Source: Kiritimatiellales bacterium (GTDB lineage: Bacteria; Verrucomicrobiota; Kiritimatiellia; Kiritimatiellales; Pontiellaceae). Taken from it: a stretch of 5,180 nt of DNA. The notes under the pieces were generated by a model. That model made no database searches, was not told where the DNA came from, and saw only the letters and a list, made by a program, of their open reading frames with translations. The position numbers were made by a program, and so were the translations under genes. Shown in pieces: positions 1-5,180 of the stretch; the stretch's first letter is position 1; each line of letters opens with the position of its first letter. The DNA lies in contig JAIPIO010000276.1 in the NCBI GenBank assembly GCA_021734595.1, positions 1 to 5,180 of the forward strand. Reading direction: 5' to 3'.

Positions 1-2578
1 TGAACCCGAAGCCTTCCCAAAGGCGGGGTTTTTGCGCGAAGACAATCACCTTCAGCCCGCGTCGTATGTCCCCGGGTTTCCACGGCAGCTCTGCGCCGGG
101 CCCTAGCGCCTCGCGCCCGATCAGAAGCAGGTCGTATCCTTCGAGCGTATCACCGGGAACGACGTCGGTCGGTGGCGATGTGAAAAGGTTTCTCGTCCAT
201 TTCCTGGTTTTTCCTTCTGGATCCCAGATTGCCGCTTTCGCCGACAGGCGTGGAGGCGATGTTTCGGGAAACACATGGATGGCGAAGGAATCTTCGGCCA
301 CCGGTTCACCGTTCTCGGACAATTGCATTTCGACGATGAATTCAGAACGGTCGTCGACATCGGGCGCAGTGAAGCTGATGGGAAGAAGCAGAACATCCCC
401 GGCCGCCATGGAAATATCGTGTTTGTTACCCCGGGTTTTCTCGGAGTCGCCATCCATGAGCCGCCACTGCAAATCGAACGAGCGGTCCCCTGGTCCGTCC
501 CACACGATCACGGCCTGCTTTTCAACCGTTTCGGCGGTGAAATAAGCGTGGGTTCGGTCGGTGTGCGTCGGCGAACCGCCGATATAGGCCAGCAGCGGCT
601 GCATATGGCGGCTGTAAATATCAAAGAAGGGGTTGGCCCACTCCGGTTTTTCCGTCACGGGTTCGGTCATTGACCGATACCGACCGAAAGGGTGTGGGCT
701 GTCGAAGGCTGGCGGATCGCCGTAGCCCGTGGCAAAATTCCAGTGTTGCCAGCCGAGTACGCCCCAGGTCCTGAGAGCGCGGTCGCAGTAGGTGGCAAAG
801 AGGTCGTGCACCTTCCAGTACATGGGGAAGTTGTCTCTCGCGACCTTTCCCAGACCCAGCGACCCTGTACCTGCCAAGGAGATTTTCATGGTATCGGCAA
901 GAAGTTTTTCGGTTTCCCCCGTATATGCCTGGTCGCCAAAGTAGATCGCCGCGAACTCAGTGCCAAAAAAACGTTTGCCTCTGAACCAGTCTTGATCGGT
1001 GCAGAGTCCCCATTCGGCGGGGAACCAGGGCATGTCACCGCGTTCCGCCCAGCGTTCCGCCCAGTCCGCCACCTCCTGAAACGGTGCCCAGTTGGGATAG
1101 ACGTTGGCTGCGGCAATGTCGGTGTAGTTGCCGCCCGCATGACTGAATACCAGTCGTGTCGGATCATTGGCTCGGACGGTCGCCATCGCTTTTTCAACCA
1201 CTTGCGCCTGGAGATTGCCCCCGTAATCCACCCGCTGTCCGATTGTCGCCGGGTGGATGGCCCCACGGTCGCCCAAATCGTTCATGCTGACGCACCAGGC
1301 GAGGATGCTTGGATGATTGCGGTAGCGCCGTACCCACAGCCGCATCTCCCTCTCATAGTCGGCCCGCGCCCTGTCGTCGCGCAGAATGATGTCGCGTACG
1401 TGGCTGACGTTCAATGCCGGCATCAGCAGGCCGAAGCCCTCCTCGTCGCACAAATCCGGCCCTGAGCCGTAGTAGGGGATCTCACTCCATGACGACCACC
1501 ACGAGGTTGGATTGTTCTGCAGCAGAAGTACGTTGCGCCCGAGGAGACGCAGAAGGGAAAGTTGATTTTTTGTCGCGCCGAGAAACGTCTCGATTGTCCA
1601 TCTGGATACATGCCCATTCAGGTAGACATGTCGTCCTTCAGTCCATATTTCACGAAAGCCGAAGCGTTGTTTTGCCGATTTGTCCAGCGTCTCATCATCT
1701 GCCAGCAAGCGAGTTGATACCGTGTAGAGGTATGGCGCCTCGAGCTCCCAGGGGATGGGATCAAGCCAGTCCGAGCGGACAGTTTGAACGGATGAGCCGG
1801 ACGGCAGGTCGAACTCTTCGCCGGTGGCGACGAGAACTTCTTTTCCCGCCTCGTCCGCAACCCTGATTTCCAGGCATACTCCGGAGAGCGGTTTTGTGGT
1901 TTCGATGTCCGCGTCCACCGCGATTTCTTTATCCCGCCAGGATGTTCTGACAAGAATACCGGCTATGGCGGCCGGTGTCGGTCGCCATAGCAGTTCGACC
2001 GGGGCGGTGATGCCCAGGGCCCAGTGTGCGACGGGAACCGGGCGTGGGCTTTTGGGGCCGCGAGTATAGTAGCGCAGCGGATCGTCCTCGAATCCGCGTG
2101 ATATGCCGGTGTAGTTGCGAGTGACGAACACGGTCAGTTTGTTGTCAGCGCCGAAGTTGATGTTTTCGGTTAATTCGCATTCGCCGCCGGGCCTCAAGAG
2201 TTCGCCGACTCGTTGGTCGTTGATGAAAATGACGGCATCCCCTTCTATCCGGTGGAAGTCAAGCAGTACCCTGCCGCCCTCCCACTTCGCCGGTGCGGAG
2301 AAGACGTGTCGGTACCAGAGATTATGCGGGTGCCCCTTGCGATATTTTTGCGTGGGCCAAGTCCCATCCTTGATCTGCTCCCACTTGTCGGCATCGGGGG
2401 GTATGTCGGGAGATGTAGCCGTTTGAATGTGCCAGCCGGTATCCATAACTGATCGAGTTCCTGTCAATGATGATGTCGCGGCATCCGCGCCATTGCCAAA
2501 CATGATCACAGCAAACGCCAGCAATCCGGAGCCGGCCGAGATGGTTTTCATAATTTTACGAATCTTTCCTGACAACAT
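1..2578 (-). CDS. Secreted glycoside hydrolase family 2-like protein (beta-galactosidase/glucuronidase superfamily), 3' end beyond window
   Basis: The minus-strand frame starting at ATG 2578 has no stop down to position 1, giving 859 codons; the C-terminus is outside the window. The start is fixed by AAAGGAG ten bases upstream; an internal in-frame ATG at 2551 has no such site. Residues 1-33 form a signal peptide (basic KIRKIMK, hydrophobic stretch, then GADA), so the protein is exported. Domains follow the GH2 order: jelly-roll with VLLDFHRIEG and IFIND (about 70-190), Ig-like domain ending in RFGFRE (305-310), and TIM barrel (about 315-615) with YLNGH, CDEEGFG (377-383), NHPSILAW (421-428) and PAEWG (520-524). 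Glu522 is the likely nucleophile. The acid/base position reads Met-Asn-Asp-Leu-Gly (432-436), so Asp434 replaces the usual Glu. Further domains follow: Ig-like with FTAETVEKQ (about 675-775) and an alpha/beta-looking start with GYDLLLIG and GLKVIVFAQ (814-849). Family membership is secure; substrate and activity are unknown. Confidence 0.9.
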   Translation of the reverse strand, partial: MLSGKIRKIMKTISAGSGLLAFAVIMFGNGADAATSSLTGTRSVMDTGWHIQTATSPDIPPDADKWEQIKDGTWPTQKYRKGHPHNLWYRHVFSAPAKWEGGRVLLDFHRIEGDAVIFINDQRVGELLRPGGECELTENINFGADNKLTVFVTRNYTGISRGFEDDPLRYYTRGPKSPRPVPVAHWALGITAPVELLWRPTPAAIAGILVRTSWRDKEIAVDADIETTKPLSGVCLEIRVADEAGKEVLVATGEEFDLPSGSSVQTVRSDWLDPIPWELEAPYLYTVSTRLLADDETLDKSAKQRFGFREIWTEGRHVYLNGHVSRWTIETFLGATKNQLSLLRLLGRNVLLLQNNPTSWWSSWSEIPYYGSGPDLCDEEGFGLLMPALNVSHVRDIILRDDRARADYEREMRLWVRRYRNHPSILAWCVSMNDLGDRGAIHPATIGQRVDYGGNLQAQVVEKAMATVRANDPTRLVFSHAGGNYTDIAAANVYPNWAPFQEVADWAERWAERGDMPWFPAEWGLCTDQDWFRGKRFFGTEFAAIYFGDQAYTGETEKLLADTMKISLAGTGSLGLGKVARDNFPMYWKVHDLFATYCDRALRTWGVLGWQHWNFATGYGDPPAFDSPHPFGRYRSMTEPVTEKPEWANPFFDIYSRHMQPLLAYIGGSPTHTDRTHAYFTAETVEKQAVIVWDGPGDRSFDLQWRLMDGDSEKTRGNKHDISMAAGDVLLLPISFTAPDVDDRSEFIVEMQLSENGEPVAEDSFAIHVFPETSPPRLSAKAAIWDPEGKTRKWTRNLFTSPPTDVVPGDTLEGYDLLLIGREALGPGAELPWKPGDIRRGLKVIVFAQKPRLWEGFGF
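1041..1064 (-). repeat. Perfect 12-base tandem duplication inside the GH2-like gene
   Basis: The unit CGTTCCGCCCAG (plus strand) occurs twice back to back at 1041-1052 and 1053-1064. On the coding strand it produces a repeated Trp-Ala-Glu-Arg tetrapeptide (DWAERWAERGD), about ten residues before the putative nucleophile loop. The reading frame is kept. It could be a recent 4-codon duplication or simply a helix with a repeated pattern. Confidence 0.6.
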
Positions 2579-2588
2579 TTTGTGATTT

Positions 2589-2595
2589 CTCCTTT
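2589..2595 (-). promoter_or_regulatory. Ribosome binding site of the GH2-like gene
   Basis: On the minus strand this reads AAAGGAG, ten bases before ATG 2578. It decides the start: it puts the Lys/Arg-rich n-region inside the protein and leaves the internal ATG at 2551 (37 bases away) as an ordinary methionine. Confidence 0.7.
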
Positions 2596-2665
2596 GTTAT
2601 CGTTGGCGATGCCCATAGTGGACGCGGGCTGAATTGAACACATCAAGCGGGAATCCAGAGCAATA

Positions 2666-3319
2666 TCACTGGCCTAACGCCAAAACCGCGTTTGTTATCT
2701 CCGTGTTTCGCATGGAACCCGCGTGAATATCACCGAAGAGCACATTGCGGCTGCCGTTGTGCGCGGGCTGCTCCCGCAGCTGCGGGCGGTTGACACAATG
2801 TTGGGCAAAATCATTCCAATACGGCATCCAAAAGGAACCGGTTTTCAATAATTTGCTGCTGGGGTTTTTTATATCCCCGAGTCGTCCCGCATAAAACGCC
2901 CAAGGGGGAGTTGTCATGTCAGCATTCACGAGGGAGATGTAGTAATTCCAGAAGTAGGTCGAGCTTGAGTCGGGCAGGGTTGGATATTGCGAGGCCAGCG
3001 TCGGGCAGCGATACTTCGGCCAAACTTGCGCCATCCCGGCACTCCACATCGGCGGGTTGCCGGGAAGATAATCGCGCCAGCGGTTGTGAACATGGGAAGC
3101 ATCGCAGTTTCCTCCTCCATAAACGATCCAGCCATCGTAGTCGGTCGCGTAGTTCACCACCCAAATCCCTATCGTCCGCAGATTGTTGAGGCACGCGACA
3201 GAGTACGCCTTTTCCCGCGCCCTGTTCAAGCTGGGCAGCAGCAGGCTGGCCAGGATGGCGATAATCGCGATGACGACCAAAAGTTCTATCAGCGTGAATG
3301 GTTTACGTCCAGTTTTCAA
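2666..3319 (-). CDS. Prepilin-type N-terminal cleavage/methylation (pseudopilin-like) protein, H-X9-D class
   Basis: This 217-residue protein starts with a short basic leader (MKTGRKP), then FTLIELLVVIAIIAIL and a LLPSLNRARE helix, the type IV pilin/type II secretion pseudopilin signature cut by prepilin peptidase before Phe8. Residue -1 is Pro rather than Gly. CLNNLR (about 43-48) follows, then a globular region with a KYRCP motif and further cysteines. Near the end a His is followed by nine residues and Asp-Ile (HNGSRNVLFGDIH), a variant of the H-X9-DG motif of the related family. The start is TTG: AAAAGGAGA lies eight bases upstream and no other in-frame start fits. The nearby ATG at 3326 is in another frame that ends after MHVENWT. 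The stop TGA is 87 bases before the GH2-like gene, with no evident terminator between, suggesting one operon. The exact function (surface fibre, secretion or glycan contact) is not known for this class. Confidence 0.9.
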   Translation of the reverse strand: MKTGRKPFTLIELLVVIAIIAILASLLLPSLNRAREKAYSVACLNNLRTIGIWVVNYATDYDGWIVYGGGNCDASHVHNRWRDYLPGNPPMWSAGMAQVWPKYRCPTLASQYPTLPDSSSTYFWNYYISLVNADMTTPPWAFYAGRLGDIKNPSSKLLKTGSFWMPYWNDFAQHCVNRPQLREQPAHNGSRNVLFGDIHAGSMRNTEITNAVLALGQ

Positions 3320-3327
3320 CGTGCATT

Positions 3328-3335
3328 CTCCTTTT
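3328..3335 (-). promoter_or_regulatory. Ribosome binding site selecting a TTG start for the pseudopilin-like gene
   Basis: The minus strand reads AAAAGGAG here, eight bases before TTG 3319. The out-of-frame ATG at 3326-3324 is only one base beyond it, too close to be used efficiently, so the TTG is the supported start. Confidence 0.7.
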
Positions 3336-3369
3336 GTATTGGCTTTTCGTTAATGCACAACAACACTGA

Positions 3370-3398
3370 ACGTTACTGCATACGTATGCACCTTGCAA
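3370..3398 (-). promoter_or_regulatory. Weak candidate promoter for the pseudopilin-GH2 operon
   Basis: On the minus strand TTGCAA (3398-3393, four of six bases to the sigma-70 -35 consensus) is followed after 17 bases by TAACGT (3375-3370, only about three of six to TATAAT). The 14-base palindrome lies inside the spacer, a classic place for a repressor site, and the leader would be roughly 45 bases long. The -10 match is poor, so the exact promoter is uncertain. Confidence 0.25.
3377..3390. promoter_or_regulatory. Perfect 14-base palindrome, candidate LacI-family operator
   Basis: TGCATACGTATGCA is identical to its reverse complement. It has the symmetric layout with a central CG typical of LacI/PurR-family operators, lies 57 bases upstream of the pseudopilin-like start, and a LacI-family regulator gene lies divergently 487 bases away. 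I found no second copy in the window. The palindrome is seen directly; the binding protein is inferred. Confidence 0.6.
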
Positions 3399-3550
3399 GC
3401 TTTTCGGGAAACTTTTTTTGCAATGCGCACATTGGAGAAGCGGACATGGGAAAGTCGAATTCAACGACCGCACCATTGAGATAGAAGGTGTGGAGCACAA
3501 CGGAAAAAAGCGGCGGCAGCAGAATCAGAAACTTGAGCCAGATACAGATG
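3391..3550. other. Non-coding stretch between candidate operator and esterase remnant
   Basis: I find no convincing gene, terminator or RNA here. On the minus strand one frame shows a hydrophobic run (FLILLPPLFSVVLH) and another is cysteine-rich, but neither has a ribosome binding site or recognisable family. It may be further decayed 3' sequence of the esterase remnant, although I could not match it to the expected C-terminal part. Confidence 0.4.
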
Positions 3551-3800
3551 AAGTGCCGGAAACGACAACGAGCGGCCTTGGGGCGACCAGCTCTGCAATA
3601 GCACCCATTTCGGGGACCGTCAGAAGAATTCCGGGTAGATAATTGCCGGCGCAATGCCCATTGACTGGATCGAAGCCTTAGCACCCTTCATGCGGCCGAT
3701 ACCAAAGTCACTGTCGCCTTCCTGTTTCACGGTCCGGGGCGACGGAAAGATGGGCACCGGTCGAGAGTCCCTGCAGGCAGACAAAGCAGGTGTACGGGGA
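3551..3800 (-). pseudogene. Decayed remnant of an acetyl-xylan-esterase-like alpha/beta hydrolase
   Basis: Three fragments in order on the minus strand resemble the multi-domain-locus esterases annotated as acetyl xylan esterase or dienelactone-hydrolase-type proteins. First, YTCFVCLQGLSTGAHLS (about 3794-3744) resembles the strand and oxyanion region usually written AVICLQGHSTG. Second, in the next frame, EGDSDFGIGRMKGA (about 3721-3680) resembles the EGDRDFAI segment. Third, back in the first frame, HCAGNYLPGILL, then EMGAIAELVAPRPLVVVSG (about 3659-3555), matches the late core strand preceding the catalytic acid. TGA (3710-3708) and TAA (3680-3678) interrupt the first frame. Roughly 100 residues expected between fragments two and three, including the Gly-X-Ser-X-Gly nucleophile, are missing, as is everything after VVVSG. 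No start codon or intact frame remains, so it cannot make an enzyme. The family match is from memory; the third fragment is the most persuasive. Confidence 0.65.
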
Positions 3801-3837
3801 ACTGGAAATGCGGTGGTGAGTCGTTATTGTTTATGAC

Positions 3838-3872
3838 TTGACACGATCTGGGCGCTTAACATCGGGGGTGAT
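3838..3872 (+). promoter_or_regulatory. Leader of the LacI-family gene: TTGACA hexamer and GGGGGTGAT ribosome binding site
   Basis: TTGACA at 3838-3843 is an exact sigma-70 -35 hexamer, but no good -10 follows at the normal spacing (TAACAT at 3857 is only 13 bases away), so promoter use is uncertain. GGGGGTGAT at 3864-3872 matches the anti-Shine-Dalgarno complement GGAGGTGAT in eight of nine bases and ends its core eight bases before TTG 3877, supporting that codon as the start. The TTG at 3838, in the same frame, has no such site. Confidence 0.5.
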
Positions 3873-3876
3873 GATC

Positions 3877-4914
3877 TTGAAGAAACCAGTGGCGATTCAA
3901 ATGACCGTGGCGAAGGAACTGGGCATATCACAGTCCACGGTGTCACGCGCCTTGCGACGTCCGGACATGGTTCGCGACGCGACGTTGAAGCGCATACAAA
4001 AGGCTTTTGCGAAACACGGGTATCAGCCGGACGAGCTGGCCAATCGATTTCGCGAAGGCAGTCTGGGCCTGATTGGTGTCAGCGTAAACTCGTTGTTTCA
4101 CCCGTATTTTCCATCTATAATCGATGGCGCACAGCGTGAGGCGGCAAGGCACGGCTGGGGGCTGGCGATTGAATGTACCCATGATGAACAGGAGGCGGAG
4201 CGCAAGGCGATAGAAATCATGCGTTCCTTGCGCTTCGTCGGCGCGCTGGTCAATCCTCATCCCGAGGCTCATGAATTCTTTAAACGTCTGCTCGACAGCG
4301 ATTTTCCGGTGGTCATGATCGACCGTTTTCTCGATGGTGTGAACTGTTCCTACATCGGCACGGACAACCGCATGGGTGCTCATTTGGCGGTTGAGCACCT
4401 GGTATCGCTGGGCCATCGTCGGATCGCCATGATACACGGGCCGCAGGAGTACAGCAGCCATCGCGACCGTCTGACGGGATACCGGGAGGCGATGGTCGGC
4501 CATGGGCTTTCGGTGGATAAACGCTGGATCATGGCTGGCAGTTGGACTGTGGAGGGAGGGCGTTCCGCGGGCACGCGGCTGTTGTCCTTGCCGAGCGATG
4601 TTCGTCCCACCGCGATTTTCTGCGACACGGATTCGGGGGCTCTTGGAGTGGTGGAGCAGGCGCGGGAGAATGGGATATTGGTTCCGCAAACTGTGTCCGT
4701 AGTCGGTTTTGTCGATTACGACTGGTCACGATACCTGGCGGTGCCGCTTACCACGGTACATCAGCCGCGCGAGTCGTTGGGGCAACAGGCCGTGGAAATG
4801 TTGTATGAGCTGCAAGACAGGCCTCGTGAGCAGCGTGTGACGCATCGAGTCGAACTTATTCCCGAGCTGATGATCCGGCGTTCCAGTGCGCCGCCGAGTA
4901 GTGGTTCTACGTGA
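3877..4914 (+). CDS. LacI/GalR-family transcriptional regulator
   Basis: A 345-residue cytoplasmic DNA-binding regulator, the usual length for LacI/GalR proteins. The start is taken as TTG 3877 because the protein then begins MKKPVAIQ like other family members and a strong ribosome binding site precedes it; the frame is open upstream to TTG 3838, which would add 13 residues. The helix-turn-helix is at about 8-28 (VAKELGISQSTVSRAL), followed by HGYQPDELANRFREG and the hinge (about 52-62). Where LacI has the minor-groove leucine, this protein aligns Phe58. The periplasmic-binding-protein-like sensor runs from GLIGVSVNSLFHPYF (64 on) to about 335, with MIDRF, YIGTDN, LGHRRIAMIHGP, HRDRLTGYREAM, FCDTDSGALGV and LTTVHQP, all typical ligand-domain positions. 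It is transcribed away from the pseudopilin-GH2 unit and probably controls it through the palindrome at 3377-3390. The effector, presumably a sugar from the degraded glycan, cannot be read from the sequence. Confidence 0.93.
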   Translation: MKKPVAIQMTVAKELGISQSTVSRALRRPDMVRDATLKRIQKAFAKHGYQPDELANRFREGSLGLIGVSVNSLFHPYFPSIIDGAQREAARHGWGLAIECTHDEQEAERKAIEIMRSLRFVGALVNPHPEAHEFFKRLLDSDFPVVMIDRFLDGVNCSYIGTDNRMGAHLAVEHLVSLGHRRIAMIHGPQEYSSHRDRLTGYREAMVGHGLSVDKRWIMAGSWTVEGGRSAGTRLLSLPSDVRPTAIFCDTDSGALGVVEQARENGILVPQTVSVVGFVDYDWSRYLAVPLTTVHQPRESLGQQAVEMLYELQDRPREQRVTHRVELIPELMIRRSSAPPSSGST

Positions 4915-5180
4915 TTCAGGTAGGTATGTGCCATCGGCAGTACGATGGATACTCGGGTTGTAAGTCATGCGTCCGTCGAAAAAGTGTTTCTCGCGAGGTG
5001 GCAATATCACCTCCTGGAATTTATGTGGATCTTCGGGGCTGGCCGCGACGGCGCGGACGATTTCAGAATTGGTCAGCCAGTGCGGATGAAATATCAGTTC
5101 CCGCGGCCAGCGTGATGCGAACATGTGGTACAGTCCATCCTCGCCGCGGACGACCGGTCCGCCCCAGCCCCAGCAACCGT
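4726..5180 (-). pseudogene. GH43-like glycoside hydrolase fragment, 3'-truncated against the LacI-family gene; 5' end beyond window
   Basis: The minus-strand frame is open from the right edge to a stop at 4728-4726. Its first 86 codons (5178-4921) read as a real enzyme: WGWGGPVVRGEDGLYHMFAS, then SRWPRELIF, HWLTNSEIVRAVAASPEDP, ILPPRE, FDGRMTYNPSIHRTADGTYL. This order (substrate-facing WGG, YHMF strand, W.TNSEI.RA, then DGRMT.NP.I) is what I recall for GH43-type five-bladed propeller glycosidases from Lentisphaerota and Planctomycetota, in which GTYLL is followed by a Tyr/Gly-rich strand and well over 100 more residues. Here similarity stops at Leu (4923-4921), and the next 64 codons are simply the antisense of the LacI-family gene's end, arginine- and threonine-rich and unlike any enzyme. 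The gene therefore appears to have lost its 3' half by rearrangement, or the join is an assembly artefact. Assignment to GH43 rather than a related propeller family is tentative. Confidence 0.6.

Noticed and set aside
121..1953. Short minus-strand frames at 121-453, 886-1266, 1423-1617 and 1618-1953, suggesting at first a broken gene
   Set aside because: All lie in a different frame from the GH2-like gene. The true frame is open throughout from 2578 to 1, so there is no frameshift.
66..2452. Several plus-strand open frames opposite the GH2-like gene, the longest at 692-1465
   Set aside because: They lack family motifs and are shadows of the continuous minus-strand GH2 frame, which carries all the recognisable domains.
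2579..2665. Terminator between the pseudopilin-like and GH2-like genes
   Set aside because: No stable hairpin followed by a T run could be found on the minus strand in these 87 bases.
3303..3500. Cysteine-rich minus-strand frame with a CAHC motif, considered as a small zinc-binding protein
   Set aside because: It overlaps the pseudopilin ribosome binding site and start and contains the palindrome; no ribosome binding site of its own and no further family signature.
3373..3684. Minus-strand frame with a hydrophobic run, considered as a one-segment membrane protein
   Set aside because: It overlaps the esterase remnant in another frame and the candidate promoter, has no start signal, and its tail is low in protein-like features.
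3654..3836. Plus-strand 60-codon frame just before the regulator, considered as a leader peptide or small gene
   Set aside because: The minus strand of this stretch carries the esterase remnant, and the plus-strand product shows no recognisable features or clear ribosome binding site.
3819..3838. Imperfect inverted repeat AGTC...GACT upstream of the regulator as an autoregulatory operator
   Set aside because: Only the outer four bases pair well and there is no central CG, so it is not distinguishable from chance.
3943..4689. 248-codon minus-strand frame opposite the LacI-family gene
   Set aside because: It is the antisense shadow of a well-supported regulator and contains no coherent motif.

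Overview
The window looks like a carbohydrate-degradation locus from a Lentisphaerota, Kiritimatiellota or Planctomycetota-type bacterium. The main clue is a short prepilin-like protein (FTLIELLVVIAIIAIL N-terminus, CLNNLR and an H-X9-D C-terminus). In my recollection this class is greatly expanded in these phyla and often sits beside glycosidase genes; the Lys/Arg-rich N-terminus with no glycine before the cleavage site fits Lentisphaerota best. All assignments rest on motifs read from translation. No database search was possible.

Layout from left to right. (1) Positions 2578-1, minus strand: one reading frame stays open to the left edge (859 codons in the window). It encodes a secreted glycoside hydrolase family 2-like protein with a signal peptide, a jelly-roll domain, an Ig-like domain, a TIM barrel and extra C-terminal domains; its 3' end lies outside the window. 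(2) Positions 3319-2666, minus strand: the prepilin-like protein, starting at TTG, 87 bases upstream of the GH2-like gene and probably in the same operon. (3) Positions 3320-3876: the divergent control region, with a perfect 14-base palindrome (3377-3390) resembling a LacI-family operator, and a badly decayed minus-strand remnant of an acetyl-xylan-esterase-like alpha/beta hydrolase (about 3551-3800). (4) Positions 3877-4914, plus strand: a complete LacI-family repressor, most likely starting at TTG 3877. (5) Positions 5180-4921, minus strand: part of a GH43-like glycosidase whose recognisable sequence stops seven bases from the regulator's stop codon.

Working model (inference): the LacI-family protein senses a sugar released from a glycan and represses the divergent pseudopilin-GH2 transcription unit through the palindrome. 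The esterase remnant and the clipped GH43-like gene on either side of the regulator suggest the locus was once larger and has been rearranged, or that an assembly join lies near 4915-4920. The most noteworthy protein-level point is that the GH2-like enzyme has Asn-Asp where classical GH2 enzymes have the Asn-Glu acid/base pair, while a plausible nucleophile Glu is kept. I see no RNA genes, CRISPR arrays, insertion sequences or convincing intrinsic terminators.
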